A stretch of DNA of 64,000 nt from Dipteronia dyeriana. Its lineage: Eukaryota; Streptophyta; Magnoliopsida; Sapindales; Sapindaceae. Below, piece after piece: positions 35,591-47,994 of the stretch. A model generated the notes under the pieces. It did not search any database and was not told the origin of the DNA. It worked only from the letters and a program-made list of their open reading frames with translations. Location: the NCBI GenBank assembly GCA_032871835.1, contig CM065300.1:1312001-1376000 (forward strand), written 5' to 3'. Made by a program: the position numbers and the translations under genes. How positions within the stretch are numbered: position 1 is the first letter of the stretch; each line of letters starts with the position of its first letter.

Positions 35591-37400
35591 GGTTATGCCA
35601 ATCCTGTCCCTCTCATCTAACCCATGAAGTCTTTTCACTGGTATGGTATCTCTTCCAATATCCACTTTGTAGTTTTCATTTCGGTCAAAAAATGGGGGAT
35701 CTTGTTTGTCACTGTTGTTGCTGTGCTTGAGAGATTAGATTAACAATTGGGCCTTGAATGCTCACATTTATATTGTTGAATTCCATATTTATGTGCTTGG
35801 GTTTGTCAATTGTGTGCAAAAACTGTTTTTCATTTTAGTTTGGGAATTTGTATGTCTTGGGGATTTGAACCGATGGTCACAGAATCGTCATGCCTAATCA
35901 CCCATAACTCATAGCAATTAATAATGTCTATACCAGAAAAATAGATGAGAGAAAATAAACCAATCACAAAACAATATATATGTGAAAAACCCAAATCGGG
36001 TAAAAAACCACGGACCGTCAAGACGACAGAGAAAGTTCCACTATATGATAAATTATCACAATCATACACTCCAGGATTCTCTCTCACACCACAACCCCAA
36101 ACCATAAAGCTTTACCAAGTTCCAAGCTCACAACCGAGCTTTACATCATGACTCTCAGCTCACAACGCTCACAAGATCCTCACCAAGAACCCCCATAATA
36201 TCCCTTAGGTCTTCTTTGAATATCACATACAGATCTCTAACTTGATCAACTGATATTTCCTTAGATCTTTCCCCTGATATTTCCTTGGATCTCTCCCGGA
36301 TCTCACCCACTCTCTCTGATGTTACATGGTGTTCTTTTTGCTACACACAAAATAATCTAATTATAAGGTCTATTTATACTAGTTATAAGAGGTTTAAGAT
36401 GAAAGGAAATTATACTCCTAAATGTACAAGAATTATTTGTTCCACATAAATACTATATATTTCCTGTTTATGACAAGTCTTCTTGTAAAGGAGAAATCAT
36501 TTTCCATAAAGTACATGACTTTCTTAATTTTCATGAAGACAAACTCTTTTTCCTTTTCGATAAGGACTAGAGCTTCCAGAAGAAAAAATGTTTCAATTTT
36601 CGCGCAACTTCCTGATATGGGCAAAATCTGCTACTACCACGGTGTGGGTTGCGGTTGGCCACCCGCGCCCTACACTGTGTAAAACTTTTGTTATCCACCG
36701 CTCAGAATACAACGGTTGGTGCCTTTGCCTTCGCCGTGGTCTACACCGCACTTGATCTCCTGGAATCGACCGCTCCATATGCCGCGGTCCATGCGCCTTG
36801 TCTGCACTACGGTCCACGCCGTGGGTACTTCCGAAATCCGTTTCTTCAGTCTTCAAACCTCCCTCAAACACCATCTCCAACTTTCAAAAGTTATCCCACG
36901 TCTCCAGCAAGTTTCACATTAGTTGAGTCTTGTTTAGTTCACATTGGGTTCACTTGAGAGTTGAATACGAGTCAAAACCTAACAGTATGAAACTAAGAGC
37001 GATCGTTTCACCAGCATATTTTGCTTTAAAGAAAAAGATTAAAAAAAAAACTATCTATATCTTACTTCTGGTTCTATTTTATGTGAGAGAATAAGTTATA
37101 ACACAGTGCTTAAGTTGAAATTGACAATTGGAAATTATTTGGGTATGGATGAAATTACAAGGAAGGAAGTCTTCATTGTTCAAAAGATTCAAATTATCCC
37201 ACATTTGGCTATTTAATTGCAATAACCAAGAAATTCTGCTCATATTTCAAATTCACTTTGTTTCGAATGCTAACAAACCGTCTAGGTATACACATGATTT
37301 TGATTTTTGACAATGAAATCTTTCATGTAATTAAGGAGTTTTTAAAATTTTACTTAGAAAACCAAAATTACAATTACGGTAAATAATTGCAACATGATTG
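35591..37400 (+). pseudogene. HS1-like pseudogene: 3' half of exon 1 plus intron remnants, split by a solo LTR
   Basis: 35591-35640 matches the end of exon 1 of the intact gene at 41880 (GYANPVPLI-stop-PMKSFHW), followed by the same GTATGG donor and intron start. The first half of exon 1 is not recognisable, ATC TAA creates a stop, and exon 2 is absent. After the solo LTR (35855-36984) the intron copy resumes and matches 42240-42600. It cannot encode the Dabb domain. Confidence 0.85.
35855..36984 (-). mobile_element. Solo LTR-like insertion (1130 bp) in the HS1-like pseudogene
   Basis: GTATG flanks both sides (35850-35854, 36985-36989), and the paralogous intron at about 43270 has a single GTATG followed by the same CTAAGAG sequence. 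The right end CCTAACA, and GCGG/CCGC-rich words near 36640-36830, resemble the LTRs of the copia element at 53173, so it is probably an LTR of a related copia family. No PBS, PPT or pol is present. The left end lacks a clean TG unless the last two bases of GTATG are counted. Confidence 0.6.
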
Positions 37401-37860
37401 ACCAATAACATACTTTTGTACGGTTCTTTTCTGAAAAAAAAATTAGAAATTCTAAGAAGTTTTTATGAGTATTAAGGAGCCTTTTAGTAAACTAAAATAA
37501 AGAGCGTGTGATTTTTTTTTAAATTTATTACAAACGATTAATATGGTATTATTAATGCTAGTGTGTAATTATTATTTTTTAACCTTAATAATTTGCAAAT
37601 TAAATTATACCAAACACTAATTTGATCATTTGATGATAGCCCTCTAATACCAAAGCTACAATCAACCAGCCTCTTAAAATAAATCAAGGGTTGAGAGAAT
37701 TCGATTAAATAAACCTGATTTAAATTAAGGTCAACATGGTGCCCATTAATTTGAAAGAAAAAAAAAATGGCATCAAACATGATAAATATTTGTTCAACCA
37801 ATTTTTTTGTTCTTCCAACAAAAAATGGCATCTAACAAGAATATTTTTTTGTTCTTACAA
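37400..37860. repeat. Duplicated block T, copy 1 (others at 45384-45840 and 59399-59830)
   Basis: From GACCAATAACATACTTTTGT through AGGAGCCTTTTAGTAAACTA to GGCATCAAACATG, three copies share sequence and order. Copy 1 is joined directly to the HS1-like intron remnant, so exon 2 was deleted here. Confidence 0.8.
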
Positions 37861-38869
37861 CAAATAATAAAAAGTAATTTAAAATTTACATTTTTTCACA
37901 ACCAAATTTATCTCATGATTTTGATTTATTTTACATACTTAGCAATAAATTAATATTTCCTTAAAAAAATGGATAAGAATATATTTAAAAGGGAATCTTG
38001 GATTTATTAAAATGGAAATAGTTTTTATGATATTTATTAATATCAAACCATTAATAGGAAAAAAAATTACAAAAAATTAAAATAGGAAACGAATTAATAA
38101 TTATTGGTGGGTGTACTAACAAACAATTAATCCTCTTAGTAATTTTATTCAAGGGTATTATTGGATTTTTTAAAACATATTAATTTGGGGGTGTACATAC
38201 AGTTTTTAAGGGGTGTAAATATTGTCACTCAAACAAAATTCTAAGGAGAAATCACAAATTAGTAGGCCCGGCCATATGCCCATACAGTCCATAGAGTTAA
38301 AAATAATATGTAAAAAATTCAAAGTTTCATCATAATTGAATTAAACCTATGATGCGTTAGCAAGGAATCAAGTTCCTTTTCCCGTATAACTTATTTCCTA
38401 ATTTGTGTGTGTGACCAATGTAATTTGATTTTAATAAATACAATAATCACAAATCAGTAATTAAATTCCCTTTCCCTTATTTAGGATCCCTGATTAGTAA
38501 ATACGTCTCTAATTAATTAGGTTCGGTTCACTTGTGTTAATAGATTCAAATATGTTTAGAAAATTGAAAGCCGAATATTTTACGGTTTACTCAAAATTCG
38601 ATTTGAGTCCAGCCATACAGACCCCTTAAGTATGATGTGTATGCGTCCCAACTCATATATGTATAGAGTAATTTAATTGACTTATTTAGAAAATTTTATT
38701 TGGAAAGGACATCGGAAGTATCTCCCAAATAATGTATACAAACTCTAATATGTTAATATGTTACACAACTTCAGTAGATTTTGATTTGAAATATATTTTT
38801 TCCTTGTTCTAGTATATATTCTAGACTAATCTGATCGAATTGCTTATTTTATTTACTAATTAATGCTTA
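37861..38869. other. AT-rich spacer with an inverted MITE-like repeat
   Basis: 38095-38240 read on the minus strand matches 34195-34345 and 40545-40710 (words such as CCACCAATAATTATTAATT and TTAAAAACTGTATGTAC). No gene is seen. Confidence 0.5.
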
Positions 38870-39625
38870 GGGGTCGTTTGCTTCTTTCACTTAATAATTA
38901 ATGGGTCTGAATCATAATTATTAAGTTGTTTTGTTTGTTTTTCTAAGTGGTTAAACAACTGAAAAATCTTAAAAAAAACAACTTAAAATAAAAAGTAAAA
39001 AATCCTGATTTTTCACTTAATTACAAATCACTGAATTGCATTAAATGCAATCCAAATTTTTTTCTTCCGATACTATCCCCCCATATATAACATGTTTCCA
39101 ATTTCATCATAATTATATATGGTATATAAATCTTTTATTTTAATATATTGCTTATTTTAAATAGCTTTAAAAATAAAAAAGAACCCTAATCACTTCTCAT
39201 ATTGGTGTTTAATATCAATAATTTATTTTGATATTAGAGTGATGTATTTATATATATATTAAAGTGTTTTGTGTGAGTTTTTACTGCCATCCCTTTCATT
39301 TTTTGAAAGAAAAAAAATATATTTTCTTTTCTTAGTAAAAATGAAATTTATTTGTAATCGAAGAAGAAAAACATGATCATATGTGTTCATATATAATTAT
39401 TGTTTTTTGATTGTTTTTATTCTATATGTATAATTGTTAAACATATGTATAAATGTAAAATTACTTATTTTTAGACAATTTTACTTTTAAAAAACAAATG
39501 CGTTGACAATACATTCAGATATGAGAAAAAAAAAACATGTCATTCAGGTTTATATTTCAGTTTCTATTCAGTCTTTAGAAAACTTCAGGACTATTCAGTA
39601 TTCAGACAAAAAAATAAACGACCCC
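38870..39625. mobile_element. PIF/Harbinger-type MITE or deletion derivative, 756 bp
   Basis: The ends read GGGGTCGTTTGCTTC and, reverse-complemented, GGGGTCGTTTATTTT, flanked by TTA at 38867-38869 and 39626-39628. The interior is AT-rich with no transposase frame. Confidence 0.7.
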
Positions 39626-40059
39626 TTAGTGTTCGCAGGTAATGCATGAAAACCACACGAAGCCAAACACCAGCTAGTAAAAGAATTCCTGCACTCACAG
39701 GGCATCCTTGTCCAGCCAGGACTCCTTTTCCGTATAAATAACACATATCCGCTGCGTGAATTTTATTTTCCTTGCTAAAAACTCAACAAGAAATTTACGA
39801 TTTTCGGTTCAATTTTTTTTTTCTCTGTTTACAGTTTTCTTCCCTTCCAAACACTCCATAATCATAGATTCCCTTCCAGTGAAAACGAAAAACAACAACG
39901 CAACTTGCGATGTTTCACCTATCAGAGTCAGAGGGAGATGTTTCTGGGCGTGACTAGCGACCTGGCATGGCAAAGGTAATTGGAATGGGATTTCAATGAA
40001 TTTTGTGAACACCAGAATCCCAAGCCAGGTTGCTAGGCATGCACATTTTGTCCCTCATT
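39626..40059. other. Spacer with no supported gene
   Basis: GTATAAATAACACA near 39733 looks like a TATA box and a 65-codon frame starts at 39756, but the frame has no recognisable domain and no similarity to other sequence in the window. Confidence 0.4.
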
Positions 40060-40940
40060 TCAGTTAGTCAACCCTAACAGTCAAAGGCTATTTTCATCTT
40101 TGATCTTGTAAAATAAAATAAAAATACTAATATTGAATAACATAAAAAAATCTGATAAAGTAATTAATCAGCAAAAAAATATTTTCTTTAAAAATAAAGA
40201 AATAAAATAAATAAACAAACCATGTGAATCAAGCTGATGTTTTCAGAAATGTTGCAAGCTTCTCTGTGATATTTCTATTACATGGTATCAAGTAATGTAA
40301 TGAAATATCAAATATTGAATTCTGGAAACATTTATGATCTTCATTTACATACTATTTGGAAACAAGAAAAAACCCAGATCGAGCAGTAAACTAATCACCT
40401 TTAAAACACATTTTATTTTAATATCGGTTACACTTAATACTTTTACGTAAAGCAGTAATATGGTACAAAATTGTATTTGACTTCTCATATCTTATATTCT
40501 TCTTTAAATTGAACCAAATATTTTTATATAAATTTTAATTGACTAATAATAATAGTGGTGATATTTGTATCCTTTAAAAACCGTATATATATATATATAT
40601 ATATATTTTAAATTAGTATATTTCAAAAATCCAATAATGCTCTTAAATAAAATTATTAAGAAGACTAATTGTTTGTTAATATATCAACCAATAATTATTA
40701 ATTAGTTTCCTAAATAATAAAAATATGAGAGAAAAGTAATGAAAATCTGTAGAATTAAAAGCAAGCTAGAAACAAAATAACAGCTCCAAGAATGACATAC
40801 AATGGAAATTTGTAGACATAATTACATCATGTAAATCAATGCCACCTGAATGATGCCTATGATACGAGAGTTGTGGCATAAACTTAATTTGTTGCACTAC
40901 TAGTGGGATATTATTCTCTACTATATAAGCAAATCAGGAG

Positions 40941-41000
<60 letters not shown>

Positions 41001-41070
41001 TTAATTCCTAAATATATAATACTATAATAGCATCAGGTTATCACAGCCCAGTTCAATTGCCCCAGTTCAA
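40060..41070. repeat. Duplicated block P, copy 2, upstream of the HS1-like gene
   Basis: This is the copy of 33755-34650 with small indels. It contains a long (TA)n tract at about 40944-40994, next to the shared TATA-like CTATATAAGC at 40919. The region from 41071 to 41879 is AT-rich and leads into the gene. Confidence 0.75.
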
Positions 41071-41854
41071 TTTGTGGCACTAAACTCATTTCGTTTATTA
41101 AAACAAAATAGTTAGGGTCAAAGGCGCAGTGTAGATCTAATATTATGTATATGGCCTTAATAACTAGTAGGGTCGATCAATTATAAGACGCACTTTATAA
41201 TTTCTTTATTGAAGCTTGAGACCGTTCGGATTGGATGAGTACCGACAAGTACTTAATAGAAATCAATATTATAAAAACGAATTCGAAAAATAATTCTCTC
41301 ATATAATGGAAAACATCTCTCCAACTATAGAGGAGAAGTCTCCCACACGGTCCACACTTAAAGATTTTAGAAAATGAAAGTATATCTAAATTTGGAAGTA
41401 CGTCTAAATTTATCAGATTTTGATTTGAGGTTAGACTTGGAGCTCCGTTTTCTGTGGGTGGATCAGAATGTAATACATTTGATACTTTAAAAATTTATAA
41501 ATTTTGTAAAAGCTAGTTGTTGGCACTGTAATTAAAGACAAAAAATTTAGAAATTTGAATAAATTCGGGACTTGGACTATGTAATTAATAGATAAATTGT
41601 TTCGGTTAGATAATAGTAATTTTTTTCAATTGATCTATTAGATGCGTTATTAATGTTTTCAATTTTAGAATACAACTTCCATTATATACTATTAAAGACG
41701 TTTTCAGAATTCGAAATTGAAACCAAAACGCCGTTTTATTTTCATTTTTATTTTTAAAAAATAAAAATATATTTAATTATATTTTTATAATATGTCAACG
41801 AGAAGCAACCACTATAATCATAAATTCATAAGTAATTATAAGTAGTGGTTGGGG

Positions 41855-41880
<26 letters not shown>
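41855..41880 (+). repeat. (GA)n microsatellite abutting the HS1-like start codon
   Basis: Thirteen GA units run directly into ATGGAGGAAGC, so the A of the start codon is the last base of the repeat. The run forms the end of the 5' UTR. Confidence 0.9.
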
Positions 41881-41885
<5 letters not shown>

Positions 41886-44168
41886 GAAGCAAAAGGTGTG
41901 GTGAAGCACGTGGTGCTGGGGAAGTTCAAGGAAGAGACAACATCGGACCGAATAGATGAACTCATCAAAGGTTATGCCAATCTCGTCACTCTCATCGAAC
42001 CCATGAAGTCTTTTCACTGGTATGGTTTCACTTCCAATACCCACTTTGTAGTTTTCATTTTTGCTCCAAAAATGGGGGATCTTGTTGCTCACTGCTGTTG
42101 CTGTGCTTGAGAGATTAGATTAACAATTGGGCCTTGAATGCTTACATATATATTGTTGAATTCCATATTGATATGCTTGAGTTTGTCAATTGTGTGCAAA
42201 AACTCTGTTTTTCTTTTTAGTTTCTTAATTTGTAGGCAGCTAAGAGCAATCTTTTCACCATCATATTTTGCTTAAAAGAAAAAGATTAAAAAAAAAAACT
42301 ATCTATACCCTGCTTTTGGTTCTATTTTATGTGAGAGAATAAGTTATAACACAGTGCTTAAATTGAAATTGACAATTGGAAATGATTTGGGTATGGAGGA
42401 AATTACAAGGAAGGAAGTCTTCATTGTTCAAAAGATTCAAATTATCCCACATTTGGCTATTTAATTGTAATAACCTAGGAATTCTGCTCATATTTCAAAA
42501 TCACCTTGTTTCTAATGCTAACAAACTGTCTAAACTGAGGTATATGCATGAATTTGATTTTCGACATTGTAATCTTTCATGTAATTCAGGATTTTTTAAA
42601 ATTTTACTTAGAAAAACCACAATTACTGTAAATTATTACAACATGATTGAGTAAATTAAAGGAACCTATGTACAATGGGTTTTGGTTAGTATCGATAGAA
42701 CCGGTTAGCAAACAGAGAAAGCTAATTGAGATAATTTGATGTAAATTTGGTTTGAATTGAAGAGAAATGGAGCTTATTCATACATAACAAATTTGCTAGT
42801 GTTTCATCTCATGCTTAATCAATCAACAGAGAATAAAGCTATGGCTTGACTTCATGTCAAGTTTTACTTGTGTTCAAAATCATCTTCATTTGAAGAATTC
42901 AGTCAAGGAGAAACACCAAAGTGTTTGACAAAATATCCCCTGATCATGTTTGATGAGCGTTTCGCACAGAGCAAGCCCAGCTTGGGGAGCTACACTGTTG
43001 CATACAGAATCATTCCTCAATATTAACTGAAATCCATCATCTTGGCTGAACTTATACCTCTGACAAGCAATTGCAGATGTTGAAAGAATGTGAAAATCTT
43101 GAAGATGGTTTTATTTTATTTTATAATTTATTTATATGCTTTCAATGCAGCTCTATTGATATGAATAATAGGTTACAAGCATATTGATCATTACAATAAT
43201 ACTTGAATTCCAAAATGATGTGCTTGAGTTTGTCAATTGTGTGCAAAAACTCTGCTTTTTCTTCTTAGTTTGGGAATTTGTATGCAGCTAAGAGTAATCT
43301 TTTCCATGAATTGTTAGACAAATCAAATCATCTAGAAGTTACTGTTTTTTTTTGAAGAACACAACATGTTTGGAAGATTGGTTTGCAAGTCTCATGTGAC
43401 AAAAAGATATAATCTTTTGAAGATTGATGATCTTTGATAGAAATGTATTGAGTCCACATAGTTTTCAAGGAAGGAATTTTATAGTTTCTATGATTCACTA
43501 GCATTCAACTATGTATCGATAGAAAGAAGTGTTTTTTTATCTAAAAAATTTCATCCCTAGTAAAATTTACCACATATTTGGTTCATTTTGTGTTAGATTT
43601 GACTTTGGAAAACAGTTGAAGGAACATCAAAAGTTAATAAAATCACTTTCTTCTAGGAATTCGTTAACTTATTGTTTGGACAATGAAGATAGAAGGTGAA
43701 AATATAATGTTTTGACATATCATTTGAACTGAAATTTTTGATATTCAACTTCCGCATTACACCTTTTTAGGGGTTTTCATATGCAAATCTTGATACCTAA
43801 TGATTCATTGTCGAGAAGTGCTGCTTACACTGCTGTTTATCAAATAATTCTCTCACAACAGTCAACATAAGATTTTTTTTAAGGGAATTTTGATGATGGA
43901 AACAATAATTTAGGGTCTCCTCCTGATTTTCTGAAGCTTGACATTTTTCTTTTTCATTTTTATAACGTGTTGCAACAGGGGTAAGGATGTGAGCATTGAG
44001 AACCTGCATCAAGGTTTCACTCATATCTTTGAATCTACCTTCGAGAGTACGGAGGGTGTTGCCGAGTACGTAGCTCATCCTGCCCATGTTGAATTCGCGA
44101 ACTTGTTCCTGTCTCACTTGGACAAAGTTCTTATTTTCGACTACAAGCCTACTACACTGCGTTGCTGA
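41880..44168 (+). CDS. HS1: HS1-like stress-response A/B barrel (Dabb) protein, complete
   Basis: Two exons, 41880-42019 and 43979-44168, encode 109 residues; the intron (1959 bp) splits the Trp codon of FHW|GKD. The protein is a single Dabb domain (PF07876-type ferredoxin-like fold that dimerises): VKHVVLGKFKEETTSDRIDE, IEPMKSFHWGKDVS, LHQGFTHIFESTFESTEGVA, HPAHVEFANLF and VLIFDYKP. It is close over its whole length to Arabidopsis HS1 (heat-stable protein 1, reported antimicrobial). The length matches the family. The intron holds duplicated blocks and an unrelated antisense exon-like frame. A near-identical copy of exon 2 lies about 3 kb downstream and a broken exon 1 copy lies about 6 kb upstream. 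Confidence 0.94.
42886..43059 (-). other. Antisense terminal-exon-like frame, unrecognised (copies at ~44700-44850 and ~53040-53172)
   Basis: On the minus strand a pyrimidine-rich tract and CTTGTCAG lead into 57 open codons and a stop: RYKFSQDDGFQLILRNDSV, then CNSVAPQAGLALCETLIKHD, then QGIFCQTLWCFSLTEFFK. The residue mix and upstream acceptor look like a real last exon. Two further copies exist; the one at 53 kb is cut by the copia element. I do not recognise the family and see no upstream exon, so it is probably a gene fragment moved with the duplicated block. Confidence 0.45.
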
Positions 44169-46487
44169 ATTGGTAATCCAGTTGATCTATATTATTATTG
44201 TTGTTGCTATCTATGAATGTTGGGTCTGTTATCTTAAACAAGATTTGGATAACTCATCTATGTGTAGTATTATTGAAAGTGTTGAAATCTTGTGTGTTTT
44301 TATCTATTGTATCCTTATTCCTAATAATAATGGCATGTCGAGTATTCTCATAATTGTGAATTATTTGCGTCCGCTTCAATTTCTTTTTCAATATCATATT
44401 GTGATATTGAAATTTCTTTAATTTGATGATAATTGAACTCAGTGGTAGACTAATGTTTGATTACTTGTATTGATATTTTTATATAGCATTCATATGATAG
44501 ATACATCTGCTATTGTTATTCAAGCAATTGCAAGTTAAAGTTGAGAGAATCAATAGAAATCGTAGAGATGGATATGAGGTATATGTGCTTAGACCGATGT
44601 AAACATGAAACAATAATTTTGGAGTCAATTCTTATTGCAACAATGTTAGTTTCATAACATTTTTTTTTTTGAAACTAAACAACCACACTAAACACAAGAA
44701 ACACCAAAGTGTTTGACAAAAAACCCCTTGATCATGTTTGATGAGCGTTCCGCACAGAGCAAGCCCAGCTTGTGGATCTACACTGTTGCATATAGAATCA
44801 CTCCTCAATCTTAACTGAAATCCATCATCTTGGCTGAATACATACCTCTGATTCAAGCAATTGCAGATGTTGAAAGAGTGAAAATCTTGAAGATGGTTTT
44901 TAGTTTTTTTGATTTTTTAATTTGTTAATTTATTTATATGCTTTCAATGCAACTTTATTGATATGAATAATAGGTTACAAGCATATTGATCATTACAATA
45001 ATACTTGAATTCCAAAATGATGTGCGGAAACTCTGCTTTTTCTTCTAAGCTTGGGAATTCGTATGCAGCTGAGAGTAATCTTTTCCATGAATTGTAAGAC
45101 TAATCATCGAGAGGTTACTGTTTTTTTGAAGAACACAACATGTTTGGAAGATTGGTTTGCAAGCCTTATGTGACAAAAAGATGAAATCTTATTTTATGAT
45201 ATATGCTTGAATTTCATCGTATATATATATATATAAAGAAGGTGTATATCCACTTAACCAAAACTGGATTTATTTAAATAATTGAATCAAATCCAATAAT
45301 TTCAATTATATATCTTAATAATATAACGAAACATGTATGGTAGCATGAGCTATTTGTGAGTTAAAGTAATAATTTCGGTATTATGACCAATAACATACTT
45401 TTGTACGGTTCTTTTCTGGAAAAAAATAATAGAAATTGTAAGAAGTTTTTATGAGTTTTAAGGAGCCTTTTAGTAAACTAAAATAAAGAGCATGTGATTT
45501 ATTTATTTATTTTTTATTAAAAACGATTAATATGATATTGTTAATGCTAGCGTGTAGTTATTATTTTTTAACTATAATAATTTGCCAATTATTTTTTTTT
45601 AACTACAATAATTTGCCAATTAAATTATAGTTTACACTACTTTGATCATTTGATGATTGCCCTCTAATACCAAAGTTACAATCAACCTGCCTCTTAAAAT
45701 AAATCAAGGGTTGGGACAATTCGATTAAATAAACCTGATTTAAATTATGGTCAACATGGGGTCCATTAATTTGAAAGGAAAAAAAAAATGGCATCAAACA
45801 TGGTGGGGTGGTAGGAAGAACCAAAGAATGCAACTTTATTTTTTACACAAATGTTTGAATATGTTATTATGCAATGACATTTGATTCATAACGGTATATA
45901 TAATAATAATAGATCTCTTGTCAAATCGGTCCTAAAAAATAATTTAAATATCGAAATTACTTTACAAAACTAATTAATGTCTAGTATCTAGTTACATATC
46001 TACAATTTTATATAACTTTTATCCTGAATTTTATTTTTAGAATAACTTAATTAGATATATATATTAATATATATACTAACTAAATTAATTAATAATATAG
46101 TATGATTTGGAAACTCATTATTATTTTATTATATATAACGTATAATGATGATTTCAAAACTAGTTTATTAAAAAGTTTAGATAATTCATATTAAAAAAGG
46201 ACTATGAATAAGTGATTATAATAGACCTCTTTAGTAGTTATATTGTGCTCTCTTGCAAATTCCAAGAGTACTTGGTGAGTTGATGTCAAGTGCTTATTAA
46301 TTAGACAACGTTGACAGTTTATTAGTTTGGGTTTTCTATACTCAGGTGGTTTTTATTTTTCTTAAAAATGGATACATAGTAGAGTTTCAATACCTGTAAA
46401 AATAACAATATCTTTATTGAAAATGGTTTTATATCTATTGTAAGATTACGTGCTCTAACTTCTATTTTATTTTGAAGCAACAAATTT
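43524..46487. repeat. Tandem duplication unit A (~3 kb) around HS1-like exon 2
   Basis: The unit runs from GAAGTGTTTTTTTATCTAAA through exon 2, its 3' flank, the antisense exon-like frame and block T to the sequence near GGTTTTATATCTATTG. The same order is found in unit B, starting at about 46621. Unit A has no insertions relative to B and gives empty-site sequence for the elements in B. Confidence 0.85.
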
Positions 46488-47003
46488 TTTGAAGGAGTGA
46501 AAGACAAGAACCAAACAGCAAATCCATTACAAATCATCCCTCAAAACGAACCCAAATCGAAGACCTTTGTGCGGCTCAATCAAAACATCCTAGACTATCA
46601 ACATTGTTGTACAATAACAAAGAAGTGTTTTTTTATCTAAAAAATTTCATCCCTAGTAAAATTTACCAAATATTTGGTTCATTTTGTGTTAGATTTGACT
46701 TTGGAAAACAGTTGAAGGAACATCAATAGTTAATAAAATCACTTTCTTACGGGAATTCGTTAACTTATCGTTTGGACAATGAAGATAGAAGGTGAAAATA
46801 TAATGTTTTGACATATCATTTGAACTGAAATTTTTGATATTCAACTTCCGCATTACACCTTTTTAGTTGTTTTCGTATGCAAATCTCGATACCTAATGAT
46901 TCATTGTCGAGAAGTGCTGCTTACTCTGCTGTTTATCAAATAATTCTCTCACAACTGTCAACATAACATTTTTCTTTTTAATTTTTATAACATGTTGCAA
47001 CAG

Positions 47004-47193
47004 GGGTAAGGATGTGAGCATTGAGAACCTGCATCAAGGTTTCACTCATATCTTTGAATCTACCTTCGAGAGTACGGAGGGTGCTGCCGAGTACGTAGCT
47101 CATCCTTCCCATGTTGAATTCGCGAACTTGTTCCTGTCTCACTTGGACAAAGTTCTTATTTTCGACTACAAGCCTACTACTCTGCGTTGCTGA
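47004..47193 (+). pseudogene. Extra copy of HS1-like exon 2 (orphan or alternative last exon)
   Basis: This copy has the same 190-nt length, acceptor (GCAACAG) and stop as the exon at 43979. By eye there are three base differences; two change residues (Val to Ala in STEGVA, Ala to Ser in HPAHV). No exon 1 lies between the two copies. It is either dead, or a spare terminal exon that the exon at 41880 could splice to across about 5 kb. Low divergence and an open frame leave both possible. Confidence 0.75.
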
Positions 47194-47546
47194 ATTGGTA
47201 ATCCAGTCGATCTATATTATTGTTGTTGCTATCTATGAATGTTGGGTCTCTTATCTTTAACAAGATTTGGATAACTCATCTATGCATGTGTAGTATTATT
47301 GACAGTGTTGAATCTTGTGTGTGTTTTTATGTATTGTATCCCTATTCCTAATAATAATGACATGTTGAGTATTCTCATAATTGTGAATTATTTGTGTCCG
47401 CTTCAATTTCTTTTTCAATATCCTATTGATATTGAAATTTCTGCTGTTTGATGAAAATTGAACTCTGTGGTAGACTAATGTTTGATTACTTGTATTGATA
47501 TGTTTATATAGGATTCATATGATATATACATCTGCTATTGTTATTC

Positions 47547-47961
47547 TGTTAGACCACATGTGCATTTTACCTATTCTAGAAGGAAGGGTAAAGCGGGAAA
47601 CATCAATTAAGGTGCTGGCTACAGGTGGTGAGTTGGATGGGAGCCAATAGGCAAATAGACAGTTGTTTTTTGTGTGTTGTGAGGGACGATATAATTCTGT
47701 TAGGAATTCTGTTAGATGAAGGTTGTGAGAGTATATATTAACAGCCATGATGCTGTAATTAGGCATGGGGAGAAATCATATGTAAAGAGCTCAGCTCTAA
47801 TGGAGAGACAAGCCTCTCGAATGCTTGATTCTATACTATTTGGCACCAAAGTTTATAAATAAGAAGCTCACAATTCCTTTATTTCATCAAATACTGTTTC
47901 TTTACAATTCTTTCTGCAATTTACTTTACACATTTTCTGTTACAAATTCCAAGTTCTATCA
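47547..47961 (+). repeat. 5' LTR of the Reina-like element (415 bp)
   Basis: TG...CA ends, same length as the 3' LTR. The primer site TGGTATCAAAGCAG (47966-47979) follows after 4 bp and matches the tRNA-Met-type consensus with one change. Confidence 0.92.
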
Positions 47962-47994
47962 AACCTGGTATCAAAGCAGTTTTTTCTTGGGACA

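Noticed and set aside
36593..36957. Overlapping frames of 95 and 102 codons on both strands
   Set aside because: They sit in the GC-rich part of the solo LTR-like insertion and resemble no protein.
39756..39953. 65-codon frame after a TATA-like GTATAAATA
   Set aside because: No domain, no second exon and no conservation within the window; support is too weak for a gene call.
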